This document shows, piece by piece, positions 53,603 to 60,642 of a stretch of DNA of 64,000 bases; position 1 is the stretch's first letter; every line of letters starts with the position of its first letter. This stretch comes from Phycisphaeraceae bacterium (GTDB taxonomy: Bacteria; Planctomycetota; Phycisphaerae; Phycisphaerales; UBA1924). The position numbers and the translations under genes are program-made. Location: assembly GCA_015200025.1 (NCBI GenBank), contig CP054186.1, forward strand, positions 2,902,643-2,966,642. Reading direction: 5' to 3'. Below the pieces are notes generated by a model. That model was not told the origin of the DNA. It ran no database searches and was given only the letters and a program-made list of their open reading frames with translations.

Positions 53603-53662
53603 CTTGCACAACCGCTTGCACAACCGCTTGCACCTGCGCTTGCACACGCGCTTGCATAAGCG
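53603..53662. repeat. five tandem 12-bp repeats
   Basis: Five head-to-tail copies of a 12-base unit: CTTGCACAACCG twice, then CTTGCACCTGCG, CTTGCACACGCG and CTTGCATAAGCG. CTTGCA and the final CG are invariant. They lie about 150 bases outside the left border of the island, in a stretch (53,513-53,808) with no convincing gene. They could be a minisatellite or protein-binding iterons. Confidence 0.8.
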
Positions 53663-53771
53663 AGCGTCCACCCAGGTCATTCCCTGTCATCGTCGGGCCG
53701 TTGGCCTCGATCCGGCCGCCCCCGCCCACCCCGCCAGAACTCGCGGAATCTGCGGGGTTTGTCAACGAGAA

Positions 53772-53802
53772 GCCGCCGGTGTCATCGTGTGACATCGGCG
53801 GC
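53772..53802 (-). terminator. hairpin terminator downstream of tRNA-Gly fragment
   Basis: A 13-base stem (gccgccggtgtca / tgacatcggcggc, one G-T pair) with a five-base loop lies seven bases past the 3' end of the tRNA-Gly fragment. Read on the minus strand it is followed by a modest T-containing stretch. It is probably the native terminator of the disrupted tRNA gene and marks the chromosome side of the junction. Confidence 0.55.
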
Positions 53803-53808
53803 GCTCAA

Positions 53809-53850
53809 AGCGGGCGATCGGGATCGAACCGACGACATTCAGCTTGGGAA
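53809..53850 (-). other. attachment site: 3' fragment of tRNA-Gly(CCC)
   Basis: On the minus strand these 42 bases read as the 3' half of a tRNA-Gly: anticodon loop TTCCCAA (CCC), stem GCTGA, T arm GTCGG-TTCGATC-CCGAT, acceptor CGCCCGC and discriminator T. No 5' half (GCGGGCG and D arm) exists upstream. This is the standard footprint of integration into a tRNA gene: the duplicated 3' end remains at one border. The complete tRNA is expected at the other border, beyond base 64,000. Confidence 0.8.
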
Positions 53851-53900
53851 CTCGTCCGCACAGACGTTACGGCTATACACCGGAAGTCACCGAAACGCAT

Positions 53901-53926
53901 AAAACACTGGCAAAACCAGTGTTTTT
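53901..53926. terminator. bidirectional hairpin terminator between att and int
   Basis: AAAACACTGG-CAAAA-CCAGTGTTTTT forms a nine-base stem with A-tract and T-tract flanks, a classical intrinsic terminator in both directions. It insulates the tRNA side from the island. Its right arm lies within the spacer of the putative int promoter. Confidence 0.6.
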
Positions 53927-53936
53927 CGCGTATAAT
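53908..53936 (+). promoter_or_regulatory. candidate int promoter with perfect -10 box
   Basis: A perfect TATAAT (53931-53936) is preceded by TGGCAA (53908-53913) at 17 bases. It lies about 80 bases before the integrase ATG and overlaps the hairpin at 53901-53926. A consensus -10 is rare in this GC-rich sequence. Confidence 0.5.
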
Positions 53937-54016
53937 AGAGGTGGCGCATGTCACCGTAAGTCACGGGAGAATACGCCGAAATCGAAGCTCGTTTCTCCCG
54001 TATTCTCCCGCCGCGA

Positions 54017-55339
54017 ATGGAGGGCTGGTCTGTGCGGACAGTCACCGACGATCGCAAGTTCAAGTTCACCGACACGCGGCTGGAAGCGTGGCGTCCCACC
54101 GAGGGCGAGGTGTATCTACATGACACCGAGCGCCCGAACCTGCTGCTGCGCATCAGCCCGAAAGGTGCCAAGACGTTCTATTTCTGCCGCACCGACCGGA
54201 GCGGCAAGACAGCGAAGCAGCGTGTCGGTCCCCTGGGCGAGTGGACAGTGGAACAGGCCCGCGCCCGCGTGGACGTGCTGAACGGGCAGACGGTCGAAGC
54301 CGGTGGCGCTGTGCCCAAGCGGGATCGTCCATCCACGCACACCCTGGGCGATGCCTTCGCCGACTACATCACCTTCCGAGAGGGTGAGGGCGGGCGCTCG
54401 GTCTACCAGCAGCGGCGCATGTACGCCCTCTATCTGGAGCGCTTCGCCCACGTCCTCATGGACGAGATCGACGAGGTTTGGGTGGAGCGGAACATCAAGC
54501 ACGCCGTGGCCCGTGGCGACGGCCTGGACGAACGCCGGAAGGCGCTGCGCCGGAGCGGCGGCACCTACACGGCCAACAACGTCCTCGTCCTGTTCCGCGC
54601 CGTCTATGCCCGCTACTTGAAGGTCAACAAGTTGAAGGGGAAGCGTGCGAACCCCTGTGTGGATGTTCCGCTGTACCCCACTTCCCGCCGCGAAGAGTGC
54701 ATGAGTCCCGAGGAAATCAAGCGTTTCCTTGCCGCTATCGACACCTTCAAGCGCGAGCATTGCGTGTTCAAGCACACGCGCCCTGGGCGCGGCATGTTCA
54801 AGGGCCAGCCCATTGAATCACGGATCGCGCTGGCCGACGTGCTGTTCTGCTGTGTCACCCTGGGCCAGCGCCGCGGCGCGGTGGCCGGGATGCGCTGGAC
54901 CGATCTTCGGCTGAACGGCGACGATCCGACGTGGCGAATCCCGCCGATCAAGGGCAACAAGTCCCGCAAGTGGAAGACGATTCACCTGCCGCCGAAGGCC
55001 GTTGAACTGCTGCGGGAGCGTCGCCAGCGCTCCGGGGACGGTGAGTACGTTTTCCCCGGCGCTCGCGGCACGGCGAAGGTCAAAGACCCCCGGAAGGTCT
55101 ACCACAAGATTCTCGTCATCGCGGGCATCGACAATCCGCACCTGACCATTCACGACCTGCGGGCCGCGTTCGTCACCTTGGGCGTCGTCAAGGGCAAGAC
55201 CACCGAGGCTATCGCGGCGGCGGTCGGACACGACTCGCCCGACACAACCACCGAGCACTACGTTCGTCTGTCGAAGGCGCAGAAGCGCAGCGTTACGCAC
55301 GAGATCAGCGCCGCCATGTTCGAGGAGGAAGCGGCATGA
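54017..55339 (+). CDS. int: tyrosine-family integrase
   Basis: 440 residues. N-terminal arm-binding-like domain (LLLRISPKGAKTFYFCRTDR; VGPLGEWTVEQARARVDVLN), core-binding region (LGDAFADYITFREGE) and catalytic domain with Arg285/286 (TLGQRRGAVAGMRW), the HxxR box His379-Arg382 (LTIHDLRAAFVTLG), His405 (VGHDSPDTTTEHYVR) and nucleophile Tyr415. The N-terminal pattern is that of P4-type integrases, which commonly use tRNA genes. It directly adjoins the tRNA-Gly attachment site, and its base composition is less GC-extreme than the chromosome to the left. The stop overlaps the next start. Confidence 0.92.
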   Translation: MEGWSVRTVTDDRKFKFTDTRLEAWRPTEGEVYLHDTERPNLLLRISPKGAKTFYFCRTDRSGKTAKQRVGPLGEWTVEQARARVDVLNGQTVEAGGAVPKRDRPSTHTLGDAFADYITFREGEGGRSVYQQRRMYALYLERFAHVLMDEIDEVWVERNIKHAVARGDGLDERRKALRRSGGTYTANNVLVLFRAVYARYLKVNKLKGKRANPCVDVPLYPTSRREECMSPEEIKRFLAAIDTFKREHCVFKHTRPGRGMFKGQPIESRIALADVLFCCVTLGQRRGAVAGMRWTDLRLNGDDPTWRIPPIKGNKSRKWKTIHLPPKAVELLRERRQRSGDGEYVFPGARGTAKVKDPRKVYHKILVIAGIDNPHLTIHDLRAAFVTLGVVKGKTTEAIAAAVGHDSPDTTTEHYVRLSKAQKRSVTHEISAAMFEEEAA

Positions 55340-55710
55340 GCATCGCACACACCCCCAACTTCAACTCTCTGTCGCCGGATGAGCAGGTACGAGTGCTCAC
55401 GCAGTTGGGCTTGGGATGGGCACCCCTGCCCGGCACGGATCAGTGGTGGGTCCACCCCGACCGCCTGGGTCACGTCGATGCGGGACCGAAGAAGGGCCGC
55501 GAGACAGAATGCGTCGCTGCCTTGGCGAGCATCGCCCTAGCCAACCCGGATGATGAGAGCACGCGGCGGTTGATCGCCCTGGGACGTGATGCTGGTGGAG
55601 TGCGGACACCCGAGTTCCATGCCGCTCTGGTGGAATGGGTCCGGGAACGTCTCGTGCGGGCGCTCCCCATCCCCGATTCGCTCCATCGGGAGTGGTCGCC
55701 GAAACTCTGA
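55336..55710 (+). CDS. small hypothetical island protein
   Basis: 124 residues, ATG overlapping the int stop (ATGA), so translated with int. Sequence such as FNSLSPDEQVRVLTQLGLGW, PGTDQWWVHPDRLGHVDAGP and a Cys-containing helix TECVAALASIALAN is soluble and unlike anything I recognise. Tight coupling to int suggests a role in integration control or simple co-transport; neither is shown. Confidence 0.6.
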   Translation: MSIAHTPNFNSLSPDEQVRVLTQLGLGWAPLPGTDQWWVHPDRLGHVDAGPKKGRETECVAALASIALANPDDESTRRLIALGRDAGGVRTPEFHAALVEWVRERLVRALPIPDSLHREWSPKL

Positions 55711-55754
55711 CTTGTCCGCATAGTCCGAGAGAGGTATGGTGAGGGGCTAAGCGG

Positions 55755-55783
55755 TTGCCCGCTCAACGCAACTGCACTATGAT
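55755..55783 (+). promoter_or_regulatory. candidate sigma-70 promoter upstream of xis-like gene
   Basis: TTGCCC (55755-55760), exactly 17 bases, TATGAT (55778-55783). It would start a leader of roughly 180 bases ahead of the HTH gene at 55968; the 257-base gap holds no convincing gene. Confidence 0.35.
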
Positions 55784-55911
55784 GATGGTGTCCGACATAC
55801 TTTGGATCTAACAGGTGATTCAGGGCTGGAAGAGTGCCCATCATCGGAAACGGTCCTGCTGGTGCTGCTGGTTTTTACCACGCACCGGGAGGCCGTTGTT
55901 GTTTTTGACCC

Positions 55912-55926
55912 GGTGAACAGTTCACC
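55912..55926. promoter_or_regulatory. 15-bp perfect palindrome (candidate operator)
   Basis: GGTGAACAGTTCACC is a perfect inverted repeat around a central A, directly after a TTGACC -35-like string (55905-55910) and 41 bases before the start of the HTH/excisionase-like gene. The size and position fit a repressor operator or Xis-binding site. Confidence 0.5.
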
Positions 55927-55967
55927 CCCGACGTGCCGCCCCGGTGCCTCACAAGAGGAATCGAGGT

Positions 55968-56192
55968 ATGGCAACTGTCGATGATCGTCTGATGCCGCCC
56001 GACGAGGCGGCGGAATACCTGGGCGTTTCGCTCAGCACACTCTCAAACTGGCGTGTCCTGCGGATTGGCCCGGCGTACACGAAGGCCGGGCGACTCATCC
56101 GCTACCGCGTGAGCGCACTGGTCGCGTATCTCGCGTCCCGCAACGTCGGCACGTCGGACCAGCCCTTGGCGAAGGGCGGTGTTGCGTGCTGA
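55968..56192 (+). CDS. AlpA/excisionase-family helix-turn-helix protein
   Basis: 74 residues from ATG 55968 (GAGGT just upstream). MerR-like HTH of the excisionase/AlpA type: MPPDEAAEYLGVSLSTLSNW, RIGPAYTKAGRLIRYRVSAL, VAYLASRN. Such proteins direct excision or activate island genes. It lies between int and the primase gene, the usual place for alpA/xis in phage satellites. It overlaps the next small gene by seven bases. Confidence 0.85.
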   Translation: MATVDDRLMPPDEAAEYLGVSLSTLSNWRVLRIGPAYTKAGRLIRYRVSALVAYLASRNVGTSDQPLAKGGVAC

Positions 56193-56401
56193 ACGAAGCC
56201 GACTTCCTGCGCTCCGAGATTGCCGACCTGCGCCAGCGCGCCGAGCGCGCGCGTTCGCACGCTCCCCGTGGTGCCGCGTTGCCGCCCAAGGGCGACCCGC
56301 ACCGTGATGTCTGGTACGAACTGAGCATCGCATCAAACCGGCTGGAGAATCGCCTGCGGGAGGTTGAAGCAAGTCGGTGGACTTGCGGGGTGGCGAAGTG
56401 A
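56186..56401 (+). CDS. small hypothetical protein
   Basis: 71 residues, GTG start overlapping the HTH gene by seven bases and GTGA overlap with the primase gene. A helical, charged peptide (ADFLRSEIADLRQRAERARS; LSIASNRLENRLREVEASRW) with coiled-coil character. No family recognised. Tight overlaps on both sides suggest it is real and translated in the operon. Confidence 0.55.
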   Translation: MLNEADFLRSEIADLRQRAERARSHAPRGAALPPKGDPHRDVWYELSIASNRLENRLREVEASRWTCGVAK

Positions 56402-58818
56402 CGACACCGCCGCTGAAGTGTGTGCCCGAGGTGGCTTGGGAGTTCCTGAAGGCCCTGTCGCCTGGAACCTCTGAGTTGATCCTGTCCATCACGCCCACGG
56501 GAGGAAATCCCTTCGGGCGTCGGTACACCGTGGATCAGCGGGGCGAGTTCATCGCCAACCTGCCGAGTGCGAATGACCGGCTCGATACCTATTTCTCGAT
56601 CAATCTGCCGCGCGAGGTGATGCACAAGAAGCCCAAGAAGTCAGACCTGGGCACCATCCGCGCCGTGTTCGTTGACCTGGACCCCGACAAGGGCAAGCCC
56701 GCTGACGAGGAACGCGAGCGCATCAAGGCCGAGACAACCGACGATGCGCTGAAGGCCAAGGGCCTGCCGCTGCCGACCGTTCGCATCTATTCCGGTGGCG
56801 GGTGCTGGTTGTTCTGGTTGCTGGCCGAGTTTGTGACCGTGCCCGCGTGGGCGAGTCCGAACGAGATGCCGGAGATCGTGCGCCGCGTCGATGGAATCGG
56901 GCGACGGATTGCGTCCCTCTTCCCGCACGGTGATTCGTGCTTCAACATGGATCGAATCGCACGCTTGCCGGGGACGGTGAACTGGGCGAGCCTGAACCCG
57001 AACAAGCCCGGACGCCCGGATGCGCTTGCATCGGTGGACTTCATCGACATCACGCGGCGCTATTGCCTGGAGGACTTCCCCGAACCTCTGTACGAAGCCC
57101 AACGGCAGAGCGAGAACAAGCCCGTTGCCGCTGAACTTCCTGCTGATCCTGATAAGTCGGTGACGCTTGATGATCTTCCCACCGAGGAAATGCAACGGGT
57201 GGCGCAGCACGGGCGCGACACCGAGGACGTGACCCGCTGGGCGAAGGGCAATGGCGATCTCGACAAGTCCAAGATGCTTCACTGGTTTTTCTGTGAGTGC
57301 ATCCGACGCGGCGTGAGTCAGGCGAAGGCGCTGGGGTTCGCACTCGGCACCTTCGGCATCGCTCAGGCATTCAAGAACAAGGGCAAGCCGCCGCGTGACT
57401 ACGCATACGACCAGTGGGTGAAGGCTCAGGCAGCCGAGGCGCAGAAGGGCCGGCGCAGCGCCGGGACCGTTGCCGCAGTTGCGGGGTTCGTATGCGATGA
57501 GAACGGCACGCCGATCGCGCAGAGTCAGGCGAACATTCGCACCGGCTTCAATCAACTGGGTGTCAAACTCTGGTGGGACGACTTCGCCGACCGCCTTTGC
57601 ATCGAAGGGCTGGACGGGTTCGGACCATACATCGACGATCCCGCCGCGAACCGCCTGCGGCTGCGCCTGGATTCCAAGTTCGGATTCCTCCCTTCCGCCG
57701 AGTTGTTCAACAACGTGGTGATGGACGTGGCGTTCGACAATCGGCGCAACCCTGTCGCCGAATACTTCGCCGAGGCCCAAACGAAGTGGGACGGCCAGCC
57801 CCGACTTGATCGCGTCCTCATCGACTACTTCGGCGCTGAGGACACCGCGCTGAATCGCGCAATCGGTTCCATCGTCTTCAAGGCTGCGGTGCGCCGCGTG
57901 CGCAACCCCGGCTGCAAGTATGACGAAATCCTCGTGCTCGAATCGGAGCAGGGGCAGAACAAGTCCACGGCCTGGCGCATCCTGGCCGTGAATGACCGCT
58001 GGTTCACCGACGATCTCCCCTTGGGCGCGAAGACCAAGGAAGTGATGGAGGTAGTCGAGGGCGTCTTCATCGTTGAGTTGTCAGAACTGAAGGGGATGAA
58101 GCAGGGCGAAGTCGAATCCATCAAGTCGTTTGCGTCACGGCAGGAGGACCGCGCCCGCATGGCCTACGGGCGATACACCTCGTACCGCCCGCGCCGGTTC
58201 ATCATGGTGGGCAGCACGAATGACCGGAAGTACCTGCGTGACGGCACCGGCAATCGTCGGTTCTGGCCCGTCGCCACGGGCTTCATCGACATTGCGAAGA
58301 TCAAGGCCGACCGGGATCAGCTCTGGGGCGAGGCCGCGACGCGCGAGGCGGCGGGCGAATCCATCCGGCTTGATCCTTCACTCTGGGGCGACGCTGCCAA
58401 GGTGCAAGGCGAGCGCGAGGACTCCGGCCCCGTTGACGAATACTTGCGTGACCTGATCGGAGATCGCGCCGGTGTCATCGTCACCGAAGACCTGTGGAAG
58501 GTGCTCGGCAAGCCACTGGCGGGCCAACGAGATCAGCGGGCGATGCAATCCCTGGGCGCTGCCATGCGGCGGCTCGGGTGGAGTCGTCCCAACAAGTCCG
58601 GCCAACTTCGATTCGGCGGCACGCGGCTGACCTGCTACGCCAAGGGCGACAACCGGGCGCGGCTGAAGTTCGACCAGAACGAGCGGGGCGAGTGGTCGGT
58701 GGTCGAAGTGCTGACGCCCCCGGACGACTACGGCGTGCTCACCGGCCTGGGTACCGACGATCTACCCGGCCCTGCTGTCGAGATCGCAGAGGACATCGAA
58801 GAGGGAGGTGAGGCTTGA
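56398..58818 (+). CDS. primase/VapE-type helicase (satellite replication protein)
   Basis: 806 residues from GTG 56398, which overlaps the preceding stop (GTGA); GTG 56377 is an alternative. The N-terminal part is an archaeo-eukaryotic-type primase (AVFVDLDPDKGK with acidic pair near 92-97; IYSGGGCWLFWLL; RIARLPGTVNW). The C-terminal part is a VirE/VapE-type ATPase: P-loop-like ESEQGQNKSTAWRIL (515-529), acidic EGVFIVELSELKG, then RRFIMVGSTNDRKYLRDGTG and NRRFWPV. The P-loop has Asn where Gly normally precedes Lys. It probably primes and unwinds at the island origin. Confidence 0.85.
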   Translation: MTTPPLKCVPEVAWEFLKALSPGTSELILSITPTGGNPFGRRYTVDQRGEFIANLPSANDRLDTYFSINLPREVMHKKPKKSDLGTIRAVFVDLDPDKGKPADEERERIKAETTDDALKAKGLPLPTVRIYSGGGCWLFWLLAEFVTVPAWASPNEMPEIVRRVDGIGRRIASLFPHGDSCFNMDRIARLPGTVNWASLNPNKPGRPDALASVDFIDITRRYCLEDFPEPLYEAQRQSENKPVAAELPADPDKSVTLDDLPTEEMQRVAQHGRDTEDVTRWAKGNGDLDKSKMLHWFFCECIRRGVSQAKALGFALGTFGIAQAFKNKGKPPRDYAYDQWVKAQAAEAQKGRRSAGTVAAVAGFVCDENGTPIAQSQANIRTGFNQLGVKLWWDDFADRLCIEGLDGFGPYIDDPAANRLRLRLDSKFGFLPSAELFNNVVMDVAFDNRRNPVAEYFAEAQTKWDGQPRLDRVLIDYFGAEDTALNRAIGSIVFKAAVRRVRNPGCKYDEILVLESEQGQNKSTAWRILAVNDRWFTDDLPLGAKTKEVMEVVEGVFIVELSELKGMKQGEVESIKSFASRQEDRARMAYGRYTSYRPRRFIMVGSTNDRKYLRDGTGNRRFWPVATGFIDIAKIKADRDQLWGEAATREAAGESIRLDPSLWGDAAKVQGEREDSGPVDEYLRDLIGDRAGVIVTEDLWKVLGKPLAGQRDQRAMQSLGAAMRRLGWSRPNKSGQLRFGGTRLTCYAKGDNRARLKFDQNERGEWSVVEVLTPPDDYGVLTGLGTDDLPGPAVEIAEDIEEGGEA

Positions 58819-59509
58819 TCTCGTCTAGCCCCTCACCTGCCTGTCTAGGCCCGCAAGGGTCGGAATCGGCGATGGGACGCTGGGAACGCGGGTGTCTACT
58901 GCGCATGGGGGTCTGCCCCCTGGTGCGCAACACTTCCCCGGACGGGCATGATGCCGTACCCCTCGTCACTCACGGTAGTGGTGCCACGTCTCACCAGTAT
59001 CTAAAGGATGAAAAAGGGGTAGACGGAGTAGACGACCTAGACACCGGCCCTGGGACCACAGCAACGCGGCTTCCGCTGTGCGTGGGCTGTCTGGGGTGGA
59101 TAGACGCTGGGTCAGACGCGCTCCCGCGTCGGCAGGCGATCAACACCCTTTCGGCCCCATCGACCCATAAGCCGCCTCCCGCGCCCGAGGCACAGCCCGA
59201 GAACATCGAATCGAACTCCCGACGTTCTGCTGGCGGATCAGACCGCCTCACCGTGGCCCGTGAATGTCGGGCCTGTGACGCTGCCAGCCGCGATCTTCCC
59301 GGACATCGGACCCATTCTCCCGTGGCGGGAGAAACCACTCGGCGCTATCGGTCCATCCACCCACAGCCGCAACGTTCCCGGTCCATCCGTTATGGGGCCG
59401 GGGGAGGGGGTGATAAGAAAAATCCGAACTTACGCCGTACCTCCTCCCCTCTAAGTCCACGGCGGGCACCAGTTTCAATGGAGCGGTTTTTGTTAGGTAT
59501 CCACCAGCC
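58819..59509 (+). other. non-coding stretch with TAGAC repeats (candidate replication origin)
   Basis: About 690 bases without a convincing gene. The pentamer TAGAC/GTCTA occurs seven times in the first 290 bases: 58823, 58843, 58894, 59020, 59029, 59038 and 59101. Three copies are direct repeats spaced exactly nine bases (59020-59042), next to an A-rich AAAAAGGGG patch. A 232-codon frame spans the stretch but its composition is Ser/Pro/Arg-rich and random-looking. Iteron-like repeats beside a primase-helicase gene suggest an origin; this is inference. Confidence 0.45.
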
Positions 59510-60226
59510 ATGACCATGAGTACGAACCCACCAAACCCGATCACCCCAACGCCGGTCGATGATGCCTGGGCGCTGCCGCCATCGCCGACGCGCGAGTGCG
59601 CCCTGTCCGGGCCGTGCTTTGCGAAACTCGTGGACGCATCCAAGCGCGGCGGCTGGGAAGCCGTGTGGACCGCCTGGGCCGAAGGCGAGTTCGTCACCGA
59701 GATCAACCGCCTGGGAAATCCGATTCAGCGCCCGCGCCGTCGGCGCACGCTCGGTCGGATTCTCGACCGCCGCTCCGATCTCCGCGCCATCCTGGACGAG
59801 GCCGCGCAAGAGAAGCGAAGCCGCTTGATCGCGGAACTGGAAGACGAGATCGAGAAGATCGCGCTGGGTCCGGGCGACATCACTCAGGACTTCAATAAGC
59901 AAGGGCAGGTCACGCGGGTTCGCACCGACAAGCGCAACAAGGTGTGGGCGATCCTGCAACTGCTGAAGGCGCATGACGACCGCTACACCGACCGCCGCAA
60001 GGTGGAAGTTGAAGGGCAGGTTGACCACCGCCATGCGCACGCACACCTAGTCGGCAACAGCGGCGGGTATTCGGTGGACTTCGAGTCCGCACAAGCGGCG
60101 CTGAGCGCGGACGAGGCCCGCACACTCATGGTTCTATTGGAGAAGATCGAGAATGCCCGCTTGGAGCGTGCCCGCGTGGGGCAGCGTCAATCTCAGCCCG
60201 CGCTTCCTCCCGGAGATTCACAATGA
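59510..60226 (+). CDS. terminase small subunit-like protein
   Basis: 238 residues. A helical N-terminal part (GPCFAKLVDASKRGGWEAVW), an Arg-rich middle (RPRRRRTLGRILDRRSDLRA), a helix with LIAELEDEIEKIALGPGDIT, and the pattern KVWAILQLLKAHDDRYTDRR + KVEVEGQVDHRH, which is typical of phage terminase small subunits (LLKA..PERY.DR followed by a V.G segment). TerS genes follow the primase in PICI-type satellites and redirect helper packaging. The family assignment is from pattern only. Confidence 0.5.
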   Translation: MTMSTNPPNPITPTPVDDAWALPPSPTRECALSGPCFAKLVDASKRGGWEAVWTAWAEGEFVTEINRLGNPIQRPRRRRTLGRILDRRSDLRAILDEAAQEKRSRLIAELEDEIEKIALGPGDITQDFNKQGQVTRVRTDKRNKVWAILQLLKAHDDRYTDRRKVEVEGQVDHRHAHAHLVGNSGGYSVDFESAQAALSADEARTLMVLLEKIENARLERARVGQRQSQPALPPGDSQ

Positions 60227-60480
60227 GCAGCCGCCGTAGTTTCCTCGAACTGAAGGCCCGCATGGGCGCGTTGACCGAGGCCGAGCACGCCGAGTTGGAG
60301 CGCATCAAGGCCGACCGGAGTTACACCTACATCAACAACTACGGAGTGCTCGTCAGCACAGTGCGCGACTACACGCTTGAAGAATGGAAAGCGCACCGCG
60401 AGAAGGTCAACGCGGAATCGCAGGCGCGGAATCGTCAGTTGATAGAGGAGAAGGACAAATCGACCGGCGGCGATTCCTGA
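60223..60480 (+). CDS. small hypothetical island protein
   Basis: 85 residues, ATG overlapping the previous stop. Charged helical sequence (FLELKARMGALTEAEHAELE; YTLEEWKAHREKVNAESQAR) around a strand YTYINNYGVLVSTVRDYT. No family recognised. Overlap with the TerS-like gene supports translation. Confidence 0.6.
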   Translation: MSSRRSFLELKARMGALTEAEHAELERIKADRSYTYINNYGVLVSTVRDYTLEEWKAHREKVNAESQARNRQLIEEKDKSTGGDS

Positions 60481-60553
60481 CGCTGCCAGAGTCCCCCGGA
60501 GTGCCCTAACGGGCGCGAGCGTCACCGGGGTTTCGCGGATTAGGTCACTCCGG

Positions 60554-60572
60554 CCCGGACTTGTCGTCCGGG
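60554..60572. other. hairpin in 162-base intergenic gap
   Basis: CCCGGAC-TTGTC-GTCCGGG is a perfect seven-base stem with a five-base loop in the gap 60,481-60,642, which also has three ggTTT-type repeats (gggtttcgc, gggtttac, gggtttcgc). There is no T-tract, so it is not a clear terminator; it may be a structured leader or recognition site. Confidence 0.4.
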
Positions 60573-60642
60573 TGCGGGGTTTACAGCCCGGTCGGATGGT
60601 CCGTCTGGGTTTCGCACCGTGTGTCTGTTGGAGCACCCTGAT

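Larger units (their letters stand above)
53884..54047. repeat. repeated AGTCACCG motifs and 12-bp inverted repeat (candidate integrase arm sites)
   Basis: Four near-identical motifs occur between the attachment site and the start of int: aagtcaccg (53884-53892), atgtcaccg (53948-53956), aagtcacgg (53958-53966) and acagtcaccg (54038-54047). In addition CGGGAGAATACG (53964-53975) is repeated as a perfect inverted copy CGTATTCTCCCG (53999-54010). Short direct and inverted repeats in this position are typical of integrase arm-type or excisionase-binding sites; no binding data exist. Confidence 0.55.

Noticed and set aside
53484..53795. 103-codon minus-strand frame containing a VQAx repeat
   Set aside because: It starts inside the tRNA terminator hairpin, and the repeat part merely translates the 12-base tandem repeats; no family resemblance.
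58815..59513. 232-codon frame after the primase gene
   Set aside because: Random-looking Ser/Pro/Arg-rich composition and no domain; the repeated TAGAC motifs explain its VD pattern. Kept as a non-coding stretch.
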